A program made the translations under genes and the position numbers. Shown piece after piece: positions 63,418 to 64,000 of a DNA stretch of 64,000 bases. The first letter of the stretch is position 1; each line of letters opens with the position of its first letter. Source of the DNA: Pseudomonadota bacterium (GTDB lineage Bacteria; Pseudomonadota; Gammaproteobacteria; Burkholderiales; Chitinibacteraceae). Under the pieces are notes generated by a model. That model was not told the DNA's origin and did no database searches. It worked only from the letters and a program-made list of their open reading frames with translations. The stretch covers positions 1 to 64,000 of the forward strand of contig JAPLQI010000105.1 in the NCBI GenBank assembly GCA_026399755.1. The letters run 5' to 3'.

Positions 63418-64000
63418 ATGATCTTCCTCAGTCGGAAATTTTCCGCCGCCCTGATTGGTTTCGCCTTGTTTTGCCTGCCGCTTGAGGCATGGTCTATGCA
63501 AATATTTGCCAAAACCTTAACGGGAAAAACCATTACGTTGGATGTTGAAGCGAGTGATTCAATTGAAAACGTAAAAGCTAAAATTGAAGATAAGGAAGGC
63601 ATTCCCTCCGATAAGCAGCTGCTGAAATTTGCCGGTAAAGAGCTGGAAGATGGTCGCACGCTCTCTGATTACAATATTCAGAAAGAAGCAACGCTGATAT
63701 TGTCTGTGCTTGAGCCCAAGCCAGACCCTGTGCCGCCTACAGCTACGTTAACTTTTGCCATTCAAGGCAGCGTCAGTGTGATCGCAGGCAATACGCTGAG
63801 TAATGTTGCCAGCTCGTCTTTAAATGGAGCTCCTTACGGCGCGATTATATATAGCAGTAATAAGCCCGCTGTAGCCTCGGTCGATGCCAGCGGCAAGGTA
63901 AGTGGGCATGAAGCTGGAACCGCTCTGATTACCGCCAGCCAAGTTGGCGTTGCTGGGGTTAATGCCGCAGCCAGTCAGTCTTACACGCTGACTGTCGCGC
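63418..64000 (+). CDS. Secreted ubiquitin-domain protein with Ig-like (Big_2) extension, partial
   Basis: The frame is open from ATG 63418 to the window edge (194 codons, no stop). Residues 1-26 form a Sec signal peptide with a predicted cut AWS|M. Residue 27 is then Met1 of a ubiquitin domain, [18 protein letters not shown] to KEATLILS, with 57 of 69 positions identical to human ubiquitin by eye. Lys 6, 11, 27, 29, 33, 48 and 63 are kept. Changes include R42L, I44K, H68I, V70S, R72L, and no C-terminal Gly-Gly: the chain continues [11 protein letters not shown]. An Ig-like Big_2 pattern follows ([27 protein letters not shown]). The protein is probably longer than seen. Confidence 0.95.
   Translation, partial: MIFLSRKFSAALIGFALFCLPLEAWSMQIFAKTLTGKTITLDVEASDSIENVKAKIEDKEGIPSDKQLLKFAGKELEDGRTLSDYNIQKEATLILSVLEPKPDPVPPTATLTFAIQGSVSVIAGNTLSNVASSSLNGAPYGAIIYSSNKPAVASVDASGKVSGHEAGTALITASQVGVAGVNAAASQSYTLTVA

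Noticed and set aside
63237-63659. Open frame of 140 codons on the minus strand opposite the ubiquitin-like gene
   Set aside because: It is antisense to the signal peptide and ubiquitin codons, which have clear protein-level meaning; the minus frame has no recognisable domain and no ribosome-binding site.

Overview
The window looks like chromosomal DNA of a flagellated betaproteobacterium of the order Neisseriales, perhaps near Iodobacter, Chitinibacter or Chromobacterium. This is an inference from gene content: single-polypeptide CysI with DUF934, DUF3579, DUF3149, DUF2788, type B L31 and a complete yfa-type alpha-2-macroglobulin cluster. Genus is not established. No rRNA, tRNA, CRISPR, transposase or prophage gene was seen.

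Layout. 1-7.8 kb: the distal part of a flagellar rod/ring/hook operon, flgF(end)-flgG-flgH-flgI-flgJ-flgK-flgL, with a heptanucleotide tandem repeat between flgI and flgJ. 7.9-11.5 kb: housekeeping genes radA, trxA, rho, rpmE2. 11.6-20 kb: a PMT-type glycosyltransferase, a Cache-PAS-GGDEF diguanylate cyclase next to a YajQ-family protein, ppnP, and arginine genes argG and argF flanking a LysE-family exporter. 20-27.8 kb: an SDR reductase, a copper module (copA, copZ, csoR) with a visible CsoR-type operator, a MarR-type regulator with two matching operators controlling a CMD/redoxin pair, and an Ada-AlkA repair fusion. 28-35 kb: accessory single genes (PEP-mutase family enzyme, ClbS/DfsB-like protein, secreted barrel protein, M50 protease, MlaC-like protein, B12-radical SAM protein, monooxygenase). 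35.4-46.9 kb: a long leftward cluster encoding a bacterial alpha-2-macroglobulin with an intact thioester motif and its yfaA/T/Q/P partners, followed by an SH3-like secreted protein, a ceramidase-like membrane protein and a YiiX-like cysteine hydrolase. 47-58 kb: pepN, cysI-DUF934, rnk, an EAL-HDOD protein, the UDG-rimI-tsaB overlapping operon and a siderophore-interacting reductase behind a Fur box. 58-63.2 kb: an osmoprotectant ABC transporter operon and a BenE-type carrier.

The most remarkable object is at the right edge. From 63418 an open frame runs off the window and encodes a Sec signal peptide followed immediately by a domain about 83% identical (57 of 69 positions by eye) to eukaryotic ubiquitin. 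It keeps all seven ubiquitin lysines but lacks the Ile44 patch and the C-terminal Gly-Gly, and it continues into an Ig-like (Big_2-type) domain. It is an exported ubiquitin-fold protein that cannot be conjugated by the normal route.

Intergenic DNA is rich in repeats: at least eight copies or halves of a CACGGAG/CTCCGTG-type inverted repeat, REP-like TAGGGTG palindromes (one of them built into the 5' end of a coding sequence), and a 26-bp duplicated piece of a neighbouring gene trapped between REP-like units.
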